A stretch of DNA of 64,000 nucleotides from Lysinibacillus_B sp050613145 (GTDB taxonomy: Bacteria; Bacillota; Bacilli; Bacillales_A; Planococcaceae): contig NZ_CP192507.1 in the NCBI RefSeq assembly GCF_050613145.1, forward strand, positions 3,100,001 through 3,164,000. Reading direction: 5' to 3'. Shown piece by piece: positions 25,864 through 39,220 of this stretch (the stretch's first letter is position 1; every line of letters starts with the position of its first letter). The position numbers and the translations under genes were made by a program. The notes below the pieces were generated by a model. That model was not told the origin of the DNA, ran no database searches, and saw nothing but the letters and a program-made list of their open reading frames with translations.

Positions 25864-25892
25864 AAAATAATCAGTTGATATCAGGTTAAGGA

Positions 25893-25969
25893 TGGTCGGG
25901 AAGACAGGATTCGAACCTGCGACCCCTTGGTCCCAAACCAAGTGCTCTACCAAGCTGAGCTACTTCCCG
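25893..25969 (-). tRNA. tRNA-Pro (TGG)
   Basis: Anticodon loop TTTGGGA, acceptor CGGGAAG/CTTCCCG, CCA encoded. Confidence 0.95.
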
Positions 25970-25977
25970 TACTTTTT

Positions 25978-26054
<77 letters not shown>

Positions 26055-26069
26055 TAATTTAAATTTAAA

Positions 26070-26158
26070 TGGTGCCGAGGGCCGGAATCGAACCGGCACG
26101 GTAGTCACCTACCGCAGGATTTTAAGTCCTGTGCGTCTGCCAGTTCCGCCACCCCGGC
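26070..26158 (-). tRNA. tRNA-Leu (TAA)
   Basis: Class II, anticodon loop CTTAAAA, acceptor GCCGGGG/CCTCGGC, CCA encoded. Confidence 0.95.
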
Positions 26159-26163
26159 ACATA

Positions 26164-26238
26164 TGGAGCGGAAGACGAGGTTCGAACTCGCGACCCCCAC
26201 CTTGGCAAGGTGGTGTTCTACCACTGAACTACTTCCGC
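26164..26238 (-). tRNA. tRNA-Gly (GCC)
   Basis: Anticodon loop TTGCCAA, acceptor GCGGAAG/CTTCCGC, CCA encoded. Confidence 0.95.
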
Positions 26239-26281
26239 ATGTGCATAAGATTTTTTTATCCTGGCAATATATAAATTTAAA

Positions 26282-26366
26282 TGGTGCGGGTGAAGGGAGT
26301 CGAACCCCCACGCCTTGCGGCGCTAGATCCTAAGTCTAGTGCGTCTGCCAATTCCGCCACACCCGC
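26282..26366 (-). tRNA. tRNA-Leu (TAG)
   Basis: Class II, anticodon loop CTTAGGA, acceptor GCGGGTG/CACCCGC, CCA encoded. Confidence 0.95.
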
Positions 26367-26378
26367 ATATTATTAAAA

Positions 26379-26454
26379 TGGTGAGCCATGAAGGACTCGA
26401 ACCTTCGACCCTCTGATTAAAAGTCAGATGCTCTACCAACTGAGCTAATGGCTC
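26379..26454 (-). tRNA. tRNA-Lys (TTT)
   Basis: Anticodon loop CTTTTAA, acceptor GAGCCAT/ATGGCTC, CCA encoded. Confidence 0.95.
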
Positions 26455-26458
26455 AAAA

Positions 26459-26534
<76 letters not shown>

Positions 26535-26543
26535 ATTTTGAGA

Positions 26544-26619
26544 TGGTGGAGGATGACGGGCTCGAACCGCCGACCCCCTGCTTGTAAGGCAGGTGCTCTC
26601 CCAGCTGAGCTAATCCTCC
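26544..26619 (-). tRNA. tRNA-Val (TAC)
   Basis: Anticodon loop CTTACAA, acceptor GGAGGAT/ATCCTCC, CCA encoded. First tRNA after 5S. Confidence 0.95.
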
Positions 26620-26629
26620 TGGGTATAAT

Positions 26630-26745
26630 GCCTAGCGACGTCCTACTCTCACAGGGGGAACCCCCCAACTACCATCGGCGCTAAAGAGCTTAACTTCCGT
26701 GTTCGGTATGGGAACGGGTGTGACCTCTTTGCCATCATCACTAGA
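26630..26745 (-). rRNA. rrf: 5S ribosomal RNA
   Basis: Minus strand carries the 5S core (AGAGGTCACACCCGTTCCCAT, GAACACGGAAGTTAAGCTC, GCGCCGATGGTAGT, GTGAGAGTAGGACG). Ends set by pairing of CTAGTGATG with the 3' CGTCGCTAG; accurate to a few bases. Confidence 0.95.
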
Positions 26746-26935
26746 CTATGGTCGACCTCCAATACACGGCGTATTACTGCGTCAGCTACATTCGTTCAAT
26801 CAGTCACGTACATAGGTACGCTCCTTCATTCACTCATTTGCTTCCTTGTACTACTTGTGTCTCGAAGCTCTCTTTTAAGAAAGAAGTTGTTCTTTCAAAA
26901 CTGGATAAACGGTGCATTGTGCAATTCACAAAATG

Positions 26936-31720
<4,785 letters not shown>

Positions 31721-31864
31721 AAGAATTTGAGTAAGCTCAAATTTGCTGGCATCATGTTTGATGTCCAAAATTTTGTTTCTTATTCAGAAACATTTATTGT
31801 TAACGTTTTGCTTGTTCAGTTTTCAAAGTTCATCTCGCTCGCTTCATTCAGCAGCGACTTTTAT

Positions 31865-31893
31865 AGAATAACTTATCCTCAAGTTGTTGTCAA
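31865..31893 (-). promoter_or_regulatory. rRNA operon promoter
   Basis: Minus strand TTGACA (31893-31888), 17 bp, TATTCT (31870-31865). The ~145-bp leader to 16S holds AT-rich processing/antitermination-type sequence. Confidence 0.8.
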
Positions 31894-31969
31894 CCTCTTT
31901 TATTCACTCTTGAATTTTTGTGTTGCCGTCTCGTTAAGGACAAGTAATAATATATAATATATTTCTTCC

Positions 31970-32881
31970 CTATGCAATACTTTTTTCAAAAAAACTTTTC
32001 ACTTTTTTTATATCTGTTACAAACATTGCTATACCAGCGATTATAATAATCCCTCCAACAACTTGAGAGGCCATTAGTTTTTCGCTAAAAATAAAGAAAG
32101 CTAAAATCGCAGCACCTACTGGCTCAAATAAGATTGCTATGGATATCGTATTTGTGCTCACCCATTTCAATGACCAATTAAATAACGTATGTCCTAGTAA
32201 GTTTGGGACAATCGCCAACATAACAAACCAAAACCAATCCATCTTTTCATAAGGTCCGAATGATTGTCCCATGCATAATACATAAACGAAAAGACATATC
32301 GTACTTACACTATAAACAACCATTGTATAGGTCATCAAAGATAATCGATTACGGACAGCTTGTCCAAATAGTAAATACCCTGTAATTAATGCACAGGCTA
32401 TCAACGCTAATATATCTCCATAAAGTGCAGTGCCACTGACCCGAAAATCTCCCCAACCAATCAATAAACTTCCAACAAGTGCTACGCTAACTGCTACAAT
32501 AGATTGAAAAGATGCTCTTTCTTTAAAAAAGATATATGTCCCGATAAATGCAAATAGCGGTTGTAGCGTCACTAATACTGTAGAACTTGCCACAGAAGTG
32601 TAATTTAATGACTCAAACCAGAGGATAAAATGGAACGCTAAAAAAATGCCTGCAACAGAAGAAAACAGCCACTCCCTTTTCTCTAACAACTTCAACTCAT
32701 GGCGATATTTTATAAAAAATAACGGACTCATAATTAGAACCGAAAACAACATACGATAAAAAGCAATCACCCCTGATTCTGCATTCGCCAATTTTACAAA
32801 GATTGCTGACAATGAAACTGAAATAACACCAATTCCAATTGCCAAATACGGTTTCATTGATTTCGTTGTTTTATTAAGCAT
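31970..32881 (-). CDS. EamA/DMT-family transporter
   Basis: 303 residues with ten membrane helices arranged as two EamA repeats (about 12-140 and 155-290). Typical features: LSAIFVKLAN, FYRMLFSVL, SSTVLVTLQPLFAFIGTYIFFKE in repeat one and NTISIAILFEPVGAAILAFFIFSEKL in repeat two. Family members export amino acids or other metabolites; substrate not deducible. It stands upstream of the rRNA operon on the same strand, and is separated from the divergent mgtC-like gene. Confidence 0.9.
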   Translation of the reverse strand: MLNKTTKSMKPYLAIGIGVISVSLSAIFVKLANAESGVIAFYRMLFSVLIMSPLFFIKYRHELKLLEKREWLFSSVAGIFLAFHFILWFESLNYTSVASSTVLVTLQPLFAFIGTYIFFKERASFQSIVAVSVALVGSLLIGWGDFRVSGTALYGDILALIACALITGYLLFGQAVRNRLSLMTYTMVVYSVSTICLFVYVLCMGQSFGPYEKMDWFWFVMLAIVPNLLGHTLFNWSLKWVSTNTISIAILFEPVGAAILAFFIFSEKLMASQVVGGIIIIAGIAMFVTDIKKVKSFFEKSIA

Positions 32882-32962
32882 TTATTCCACACCTACCTTG
32901 TACCTTATTGTACATAAAGTATATTGATTCGCAACACGAAATAACAGAGAGGATGATCACCA

Positions 32963-33685
32963 TTGCACTTCTTATTAAATGATACGCTTTCGCTAGAAAT
33001 TTTAATAAAATTAACGATTGCCGGGACTTTAAGTTTAATTATCGGAATTGAAAGAGAACTAAAAAAGAAACCAGTCGGATTAAAAACAAGCTTAGTTATT
33101 GCTACCTTTAGTTGCTTATTAACGATTATCTCAATCGAAACAGCATATACTACACCTGCAAGAAATGATATTAATATCACAATGGATCCACTACGTCTAG
33201 CTGCCCAAGTCGTGAGTGGCATTGGATTTTTAGGCGCAGGTGTCATTTTACGAAAAGGAAATGATAGTATTACGGGCTTAACGACCGCTGCGATGATTTG
33301 GGGTGCAGCAGGGATTGGTATCGCAGTTGGTGCAGGGTTTTATTTTCAAGCATTTGTTACCGTCGTTATTGTTGTCATCGGAATTGAAGTAATTGCACCA
33401 TTTCTTATTAAAATCGGCCCAAGACGATTACGTATGCGCGAAGTGTCATTAAGGGTTGTTATTAAGGACATTAATCAATTACCAACATTATTAGAACAAA
33501 TGAGAGCACATAATATGACAATTGAACATGTAGGGATTCGTGATTCAGTTGATCGGCATGACAAACGTTTACACGAGGTAAATATACGACTGTCAACACT
33601 TATTTCGAAAGATTCACTTTGGATTTACAATACACTGCACGCACTTGAGTATATTGAAACAGTAGAAATTGAATTTTTAGCTTAA
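32963..33685 (+). CDS. MgtC/SapB-family membrane protein
   Basis: 240 residues. N-terminal membrane domain with four to five helices carrying the MgtC signatures IGIERELKKKPVGLKTS (near 28-44) and VVSGIGFLGAGVILRKG (near 86-102), followed from about 155 by a cytosolic ACT-like domain (LRVVIKDINQLPTLLEQM...). In pathogens MgtC affects magnesium homeostasis and the F-type ATPase; in Bacillus relatives the role is unclear. Start is TTG 32963, with AGAGG about 10 nt upstream. The CDF transporter gene begins 12 bp after its stop, so the two are likely co-transcribed. Confidence 0.9.
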   Translation: MHFLLNDTLSLEILIKLTIAGTLSLIIGIERELKKKPVGLKTSLVIATFSCLLTIISIETAYTTPARNDINITMDPLRLAAQVVSGIGFLGAGVILRKGNDSITGLTTAAMIWGAAGIGIAVGAGFYFQAFVTVVIVVIGIEVIAPFLIKIGPRRLRMREVSLRVVIKDINQLPTLLEQMRAHNMTIEHVGIRDSVDRHDKRLHEVNIRLSTLISKDSLWIYNTLHALEYIETVEIEFLA

Positions 33686-33697
33686 TGGAGGCTCAGT

Positions 33698-34666
33698 ATG
33701 GGAGAACTATTTTCGTTATTAAAAAACGGCAATAAACCTTCACTTGCCGCAGCATTCGTCAATACATTTTTAGGGATTATTAAAGGAGCGGCATTTTTCT
33801 TTACAGGAAATGTAGCCATGTTCGCAGAAATGATGCACTCATTTGGCGATGCAGCAAACCAATTTTTCGTTTATATCGGCTCTGCGTTATCGAAGAAAGC
33901 ACCAACACCAAAGTTTCCAAATGGCTACGGGCGAGTCGTCAATCTCGTTTGTTTAGGTGCCGTACTGATTGTTGCCATACTTTCGTATGAAACAATTAAA
34001 GAAGGCTGGCATCACTTTATGCATCCCGCAACTGAATCACATGGAATATTCATCGCTTTAGGGGTTCTTTCAATCGGGGTGATTTTAGAAGGCTTTGTAT
34101 TGCACAAAGCCGCAAAAGAAGTGCTGCATGAAGTAGGAGTAGAAAAAGTTGGAATAAAAGCCATTCCGCAATCTGTACAATATTTAAATCGCGCAAAACC
34201 TGCCACAAAGCTTGTGTGGATGGAAGATTTAGTCGCAACAAGCGGCAATGTTCTTGCCTTCGCCGCCATCGTGATCGCTTACTTCACAGGCTTTTATCGT
34301 CTGGAGGGACTAGTTTCAATCATTATAGGTATAATGATGTTCTATGTAGTCGGTCGTGTATTTTTAGATAATGCACGGGGAGCTATTGGTGAAACAGATG
34401 AAGAAATGATGATTCATATCGGAAATCTTGTGATGGAAGACCGCCATGTATCCGATATCGCGCGTATCGAAGTTATTAAAGAAGGCGAATTTTTACATGT
34501 CGAAGTTGTCGCTGAGACAGATAAAAGTTTATCACTGGATTACTTAGACGATGTACGTGACCATTTAGTCGAACTGATTCTCGCACAAAAAGGAGTAACA
34601 AAGGTAACACTCTCTTTTGACGAAGAAGATGGTATTACACAGTGGAAGCACGAACCAACTGAATAA
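33698..34666 (+). CDS. cation diffusion facilitator (CDF) transporter
   Basis: 322 residues with about six helices (AAFVNTFLGIIKGAAFFFTGNVAMFAEMMHSFGDAANQ is the typical first pair with metal-site residues) and a C-terminal cytosolic domain. The AEMMHSFGDAANQ segment corresponds to the HxxxD/DxxxD metal site. CDF proteins export divalent metals in exchange for protons; zinc, iron or manganese cannot be decided here. GGAGG precedes the ATG. Second gene after the MgtC-like gene, which suggests a divalent-cation theme. Confidence 0.9.
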   Translation: MGELFSLLKNGNKPSLAAAFVNTFLGIIKGAAFFFTGNVAMFAEMMHSFGDAANQFFVYIGSALSKKAPTPKFPNGYGRVVNLVCLGAVLIVAILSYETIKEGWHHFMHPATESHGIFIALGVLSIGVILEGFVLHKAAKEVLHEVGVEKVGIKAIPQSVQYLNRAKPATKLVWMEDLVATSGNVLAFAAIVIAYFTGFYRLEGLVSIIIGIMMFYVVGRVFLDNARGAIGETDEEMMIHIGNLVMEDRHVSDIARIEVIKEGEFLHVEVVAETDKSLSLDYLDDVRDHLVELILAQKGVTKVTLSFDEEDGITQWKHEPTE

Positions 34667-34669
34667 ATT

Positions 34670-34706
34670 AAAGCTCGGCATTTCACATAAAACGCCGAGC
34701 TTTTTT
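34670..34706 (+). terminator. terminator of the mgtC-CDF unit
   Basis: Arms AAAGCTCGGC (34670-34679) and GCCGAGCTTT (34694-34703) plus TTTT. It lies between convergent genes. Confidence 0.88.
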
Positions 34707-35861
34707 CTATAAAGACGCTGCAAGTATAGCACGTACATCTTCACTATTTAATTTATTGAAGTTCCCAAACGGACCATTTAATACTGTATGTGCAATAATA
34801 CCTTCAAAATCACGATCATCAATATTATAATCTGCTAGGCGGCTTGGTGCACCAATTGACTTCCAAAACGCACTTAAACGATTAATCCCTTCAAGCGCCA
34901 TTTCCTCATCTTTGAGATGGCCACGCTCTACCCCAAATACTTTTTCAGCAAGCCTTGCAAATCGCGCTGGATTTACATGCAAATTATGACGCATCCAGTA
35001 CGGGAAAAGGATAGCTAGTCCCCCTGCATGCGGAATATCATAGTATGCAGAAATGGCATGTTCAATATTATGTGTTGCCCAATCACCACGCGAGCCCATT
35101 GAAAGGAAATTATTTAGACCAAACGTACTTGATAACATTAATGTTTCACGATGCTCATAATTTTTAGGCTCCGTTAACGCTTTTGGTGTCACGTCGATAA
35201 TTGTACGTAAAATCCCTTCACTCATTTCATCTGTAAGTGGCGTATTTGTTGCATTGTTAAAATATTGCTCGAAGATGTGCGACATCGTATCTACTACACC
35301 ATTGACGAGTTGATCTTTCGGCACTGTAAACGTATAGGTCGGATCTAGAATAGAGAATTTCGGGAATACCGCTGGGCTACCCCAACCAAACTTCTCTTTT
35401 GTTTCTAAATTTGTAATAACAGAACCCGAGTTCATCTCTGAGCCTGTTGCAGCAAGTGTTAACACGGTGCCAAGTGGTAGTGCCTCGTTTGCAGGCGCCT
35501 TACGAATCACGATATCCCATGCATCCGCATCAGACTTCGCCCCAGCTACAATTAACTTAGCACAATCCACCACTGAGCCACCACCGACAGCTAATACTAA
35601 ATCTATTTCTTGTTCCTTACATATGGTAATACCTTTTCTAGCAGTCGAAACACGCGGGTTTGGCTCAACACCTGACAATTCAAATACTTGCTTACTACTT
35701 AAAGCATTCATTACATCATCATAAACTCCATTTTTCTTAATACTGCCGCCGCCATACACAACAAGTATCTTGTCATACGATACTACTTCTTTTGCTAATT
35801 GTTCGATACTCCCTTTTCCAAAGTGTAATTTCACCGGATTCCAAAATGAAAATGTGTTCAT
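34707..35861 (-). CDS. iron-containing alcohol dehydrogenase (butanol dehydrogenase type)
   Basis: 384 residues. The fold is the group III iron-dependent dehydrogenase: N-terminal NAD(P) domain with VYGGGSIKKNGVYD and LAVGGGSVVDCAKLI, and the metal ligands in GVVDTMSHIFEQYF and the DWATHNIEHAISAYYDIPHAGGLAI segments. Length and sequence suggest the YugJ/BdhA subgroup, which reduces aldehydes with NAD(P)H. Start at 35861 because GGGGAG lies 6 nt upstream; the frame is open 29 codons further without a ribosome site. Confidence 0.92.
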   Translation of the reverse strand: MNTFSFWNPVKLHFGKGSIEQLAKEVVSYDKILVVYGGGSIKKNGVYDDVMNALSSKQVFELSGVEPNPRVSTARKGITICKEQEIDLVLAVGGGSVVDCAKLIVAGAKSDADAWDIVIRKAPANEALPLGTVLTLAATGSEMNSGSVITNLETKEKFGWGSPAVFPKFSILDPTYTFTVPKDQLVNGVVDTMSHIFEQYFNNATNTPLTDEMSEGILRTIIDVTPKALTEPKNYEHRETLMLSSTFGLNNFLSMGSRGDWATHNIEHAISAYYDIPHAGGLAILFPYWMRHNLHVNPARFARLAEKVFGVERGHLKDEEMALEGINRLSAFWKSIGAPSRLADYNIDDRDFEGIIAHTVLNGPFGNFNKLNSEDVRAILAASL

Positions 35862-36055
35862 GAGAATCTCCCCTTTCCTGACAATCTTCTCATGTTTGTA
35901 TCGTATATAGCAAAGATTAATACCAAAGATGAAAATAACCTTCCCCATACTTATGTAGTATTTAAATTAAAAGGGCGCGTTTTTAGTCTTCTAAAATGAA
36001 GATATAGGGTACTATAAACACCTTATCTTCACTAATAAATGTATTTTTTACAATT

Positions 36056-36778
36056 TTAAATAAGCACTGGTGAAGGTTTAACTATTTTAGCTTGTAGTCT
36101 TCTTTCATCATCACTTAGAAATACTTGGTTCGTAATAACAAATGTTAATATCATTTGTTGTATTAAGGTTACTTTTACACCTTGCTGGTAAAAATTAATT
36201 TTAGAGAACTTTAATGTAGCAATCCGATTCGCTAATGCGTATTCCTGTTTATTTGTAAGAGGGACTCCATTCATATGGCAACCTAAAATAAAATTCCCTG
36301 CAATAGAATGATTTAATACATTAGGATGCATAGATTGGTAGTGTACATCAGCTAGCACATCGTCTTCATGCATTAAACGTTGTGAGATTAAATAATCCTT
36401 TAATGCTCCTTTTAAATCAACCGCAATGGCTGTATGATTTAAAAGATTGCGATAATAAACGGGAACAACCTCAGCATACTTTAAAAAAGGGGTTACTTCC
36501 GCAACAATATCGCCTAAACTATGTACAAATAGCGTTATACGTGCTTCATGTTCCCCATCAGTTAATGTAACAACTGTACTTCCTTGTTTTAAGCTTTTAA
36601 AATAAATAATCTCATCTACGATATAACCGACTGCAATTTCATCATTTTCAATTTGTAGCCTATTCGCCTTTATCCCTAAAACTTCGACATTGTTCTGCAA
36701 TTCTATTCTTTTAGCGCTAAAACAAACTTCTGTATTTTGAAAATTTGCAAGACAGTCTTTTGTTAAATTTTTTGACAT
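36056..36778 (-). CDS. unknown 240-residue protein under SARP-type promoter
   Basis: 240 residues, no signal peptide and no clear membrane helix. Residues ~25-90 look beta-rich, and GSTVVTLTDGEHEARITLFV resembles the end of a bacterial Ig-like (Big) domain. Residues 100-235 are mixed, with YRNLLNHTAIAVDLKGALKDYLISQRLMHEDDVLADVHYQS and ANRIATLKFSKINFYQQGVKVTLIQQMIL. Function unknown. AGGAGG is 9 nt before the ATG, and its promoter carries the same 11-bp direct repeat as three other promoters in the island, so it probably belongs to the regulator-kinase system downstream and upstream of it. Confidence 0.65.
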   Translation of the reverse strand: MSKNLTKDCLANFQNTEVCFSAKRIELQNNVEVLGIKANRLQIENDEIAVGYIVDEIIYFKSLKQGSTVVTLTDGEHEARITLFVHSLGDIVAEVTPFLKYAEVVPVYYRNLLNHTAIAVDLKGALKDYLISQRLMHEDDVLADVHYQSMHPNVLNHSIAGNFILGCHMNGVPLTNKQEYALANRIATLKFSKINFYQQGVKVTLIQQMILTFVITNQVFLSDDERRLQAKIVKPSPVLI

Positions 36779-36813
36779 ACATACGAGCCTCCTACCTTTT
36801 TATCGTTTTTTTC

Positions 36814-36848
36814 ATTATAAAAAAGGAGGCTGAACAATTCCTGAACAA
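36814..36848 (-). promoter_or_regulatory. SARP-type promoter of the 240-residue gene
   Basis: Minus strand: TTGTTCA (36848-36842), 4 bp, TTGTTCA (36837-36831), 11 bp, TATAAT (36819-36814). No -35 hexamer of sigma-A type at the usual place. Confidence 0.8.
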
Positions 36849-36905
36849 AATAACCGAAAATTCGATATTATTCACTATAAATCTTAGTGATCTACTATAA
36901 CTATA

Positions 36906-38021
36906 TCACGCTTGCGTCGTCATATAGTTATAGTAGATTTGCTGAATTTGTTGAGGAATTTCGACACCTAGCTCTTCTTCTAATTTTTTTCTAATAGAAT
37001 CATATAATCGAATACAATCCATTTTTTTGTTTTGCTCCGTTAAAAATTTCATAAGTACAAGCATATAGTATTCATTATACTCATCTAACACCAACATTTT
37101 TTGTAAACAGTTTAACTTTAATAATGATTTTGCATCTACTACGTTCGTCACATAGGATTCCAGTAAATGCAGTACCTTTTGCTTTATGTAAGCTCGCATT
37201 TGAATCGCCCAGTGATATTCTTCTTCCTCCAAAAAATCACCATTATATAAATTTAATATTTGCTGGATATCCTGCTCCTCATGTACGGATTGCTCTAATA
37301 ACGACATGAGCTCTGCATAATCACTACTAATCTCTATATCAAATTGATAGTGATTATTAACAAGTTGAATCGGATTGTTTACTCCATTTTGTTTGAATAA
37401 TTTTCTTAACTGATAAATAGCTGTATGTAAGTTTACTGAAGCCTTTTCATGTTCGATATTTGGCCATAATTCTTCTGTTAAAACTGCATTTGATACCGGT
37501 CTTTGTTGATGGAACCATAAATAAAGAAACAGCTCTCTTACCTTCCTAGTACGCCAGTTTACCGTTTGTCCATTCACATCTAATAGTTGAAATCTCCCTA
37601 AAGTACGCGCATACATTTTAAATTTTGTTTTCTGAGACAACGAATCTTTACCTAAAACAATTAATTGATTAGCTCTACGAAGGGCTTTAACTAGCCGCTT
37701 TTTATTTACAGGCTTTAATAAATAATCTATTGCCTCTACATTAAATGCTTCTACAGCAAAATGGGCATGTGCCGTTACAAAAATAATTTGGATATTTGGC
37801 GCGTACTTTTGTAGCTGCTTCGCTACCTGTAATCCATGCATGTCTGCCATCTCCATATCTAAAAAAGCGACATCTATTTTCTCTGTTTTCAGCAAATCAA
37901 ATGCATCCTTCACATTTACAAACATACCTTTTATGTAAATTGGTAATTCTGCTATTTCATTTAGCATAATACCGAGTATATCAAGTGCCAATTTTTCATC
38001 GTCAATCAGAATTACATTCAT
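36906..38021 (-). CDS. response regulator with SARP/BTAD output
   Basis: 371 residues. Receiver domain 1-120 with phospho-acceptor Asp55 (VAFLDMEMAD), acidic DD at 7-8 and Lys103 in YLLKPV; its C-terminal segment resembles LytTR-type receivers. Then a winged-helix DNA-binding domain (~135-225, WRTRKVRELFLYLWFH, VNLHTAIYQLRKLF) and a BTAD helical domain (~230-371, with DYAELMSLLEQ...LYNGDFLEEEEYHWA). That is the SARP (Streptomyces antibiotic regulatory protein) output in a two-component regulator. The kinase at 44785-47811 is the likely partner, on the other side of the surface-protein gene. Its own upstream region holds a SARP-type repeat promoter, suggesting autoregulation. GGAGG precedes the ATG. 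Confidence 0.9.
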   Translation of the reverse strand: MNVILIDDEKLALDILGIMLNEIAELPIYIKGMFVNVKDAFDLLKTEKIDVAFLDMEMADMHGLQVAKQLQKYAPNIQIIFVTAHAHFAVEAFNVEAIDYLLKPVNKKRLVKALRRANQLIVLGKDSLSQKTKFKMYARTLGRFQLLDVNGQTVNWRTRKVRELFLYLWFHQQRPVSNAVLTEELWPNIEHEKASVNLHTAIYQLRKLFKQNGVNNPIQLVNNHYQFDIEISSDYAELMSLLEQSVHEEQDIQQILNLYNGDFLEEEEYHWAIQMRAYIKQKVLHLLESYVTNVVDAKSLLKLNCLQKMLVLDEYNEYYMLVLMKFLTEQNKKMDCIRLYDSIRKKLEEELGVEIPQQIQQIYYNYMTTQA

Positions 38022-38285
38022 TTAGCTTTACCTCCTGTTTATAGATTAATTATGGTTTCTGTTAATTTTCATTAAATATCCATCTTATTGCAACAATTTT
38101 AAAAATGAGAGTCCGCTATATCTCCTCAAAATTGATTTCGTTCATTAATAGGTAGCACCATTTCCATTTATAAAAAGAAAACCCAAAAGGAAATTTATAC
38201 CTAGCAGCTCTTACATTTTAAACACCTTCATTACTTAACTCAATAGTTATACGAACCTTTAATTTATCAACTAACTCCCCCATAG

Positions 38286-38320
38286 TTTATAAAACATAGC
38301 GTTGAACAAAAACTGAACAA
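38286..38320 (-). promoter_or_regulatory. SARP-type promoter upstream of the response regulator
   Basis: Minus strand: TTGTTCA (38320-38314), 4 bp, TTGTTCA (38309-38303), 11 bp, TATAAA (38291-38286). The leader to the regulator start is about 255 nt. Confidence 0.75.
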
Positions 38321-38750
38321 TAGCTATATGTTTTCATCACACGTATTGATTTACTTTTCATTGTTAAAGAACACATGGGAATACGTTGATTTCCGCTATG
38401 GCTGACTCGCTTTCCACAGGCACGACTTCCACTAAGTTATTTCAGCTCGCGCTTTTCCTACAGAAGTCGAGTCACCTCTGCTCCAATCAACTAGCAAGCA
38501 CCTGTTATTGGCAATTTAACTTAAAAATAAAGCTTATCATCTACTAATAGTTGTATAATCAACACATCTGCGTTTTCATTAATATATTTAAAAATGATCC
38601 GCTTACTAATGCTCAATTAGAAATTGTCCAATGTGAATTGGCATAGCTTAAACTATATGGGCAGTGGTTATATAAAAATTAATACTTACTAACAATCTAA
38701 TTGAAAATAACTTCACTCTGCTTTACTTTACTCCCCTCCCTCCAATTGAT
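38321..38750. other. intergenic stretch without a supported gene
   Basis: Between the SARP-type promoter and the SLH terminator I see no gene with a ribosome site. It holds the repeat at 38385-38491 and AT-rich sequence; 38570-38650 has a few open codons that may be coding debris but nothing recognisable. Confidence 0.6.
38385..38491. repeat. Bacillus-type dispersed intergenic repeat (one degenerate copy)
   Basis: Starts GTTGATTTCCGCT and ends CTCCAATCAAC, with GCTTTCCACAGGCACGACTTC and CTACAGAAGTCGAG inside. This recalls an abundant ~100-150 bp intergenic repeat in Bacillus-related genomes (GTTGATTTCCG...CTCCAATCAAC). Identification is from memory; no second copy lies in this window. Confidence 0.6.
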
Positions 38751-38753
38751 TTT

Positions 38754-38808
38754 CTAATACACCAAAACCCTCGCCATTATACGAAATGACAAGGGTTTTG
38801 AGTATTAG
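38754..38808 (-). terminator. terminator after the SLH gene remnant
   Basis: Long stem CTAATAC...CAAAACCCTCGCCATT / AATGACAAGGGTTTTG...GTATTAG. It lies 23 bp past the stop at 38831, i.e. after the frameshifted tail, not after the present stop at 39221. Confidence 0.75.
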
Positions 38809-38830
38809 AATGATTATTACTTATATAAAA

Positions 38831-39220
38831 TTATGGTGCAATTTGATATGCAGCCGTTACAACAATTCCATTTGAAGGCTCGGCACTAGTAGGGTTAATT
38901 TTTACAGTATTTACACGTTTTACCTTTAAATAATCAGTACCTGTAGCATTCATCAGTAGTTCCTGCAAATGGCTCTGTAGTAGATAAATTCAAAGCGCTT
39001 CCTGATGTATAAGTAGATTGTAATGCATAATAATTATCTATTAGCGTTTGAACGTCAGCTACAGACAAATCACTCCTTTTTTAGTTTTTGATTCTGCTAC
39101 AAGTGTTTGTACAGTTTCAAAAGTCAATTCCGGCCCCCTGTTGACAATGTTACTCCAGCAGTTGTGTAGTCCGTTTCTATTGCACAGTGCCAGCACTAAT
39201 TTTTGCTAGCGCTTCTGTAG
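38831..39220 (-). pseudogene. frameshifted 3' tail of the SLH surface-protein gene
   Basis: After the stop at 39221 the minus strand keeps coding sense in switching frames: GLATEALAKISAGT, then AIETDYTTAGVTLSTG, then PELTFETVQTLVAESKTKKG, then DLSVADVQTLIDNYYALQS and on to FAGTTD, then NATGTDYLKVKRVNTVKINP and on to YQIAP with a stop at 38831. Each block ends at a frameshift, about five in 390 bp. The terminator lies after the last block. So the gene was about 130 residues longer, or the sequence here has indel errors. Confidence 0.75.

Noticed and set aside
35997..36030. Terminator for the 240-residue gene (GAAGATA...TATCTTC)
   Set aside because: Stem is short with a large imperfect loop and no clear T run; too weak to list.
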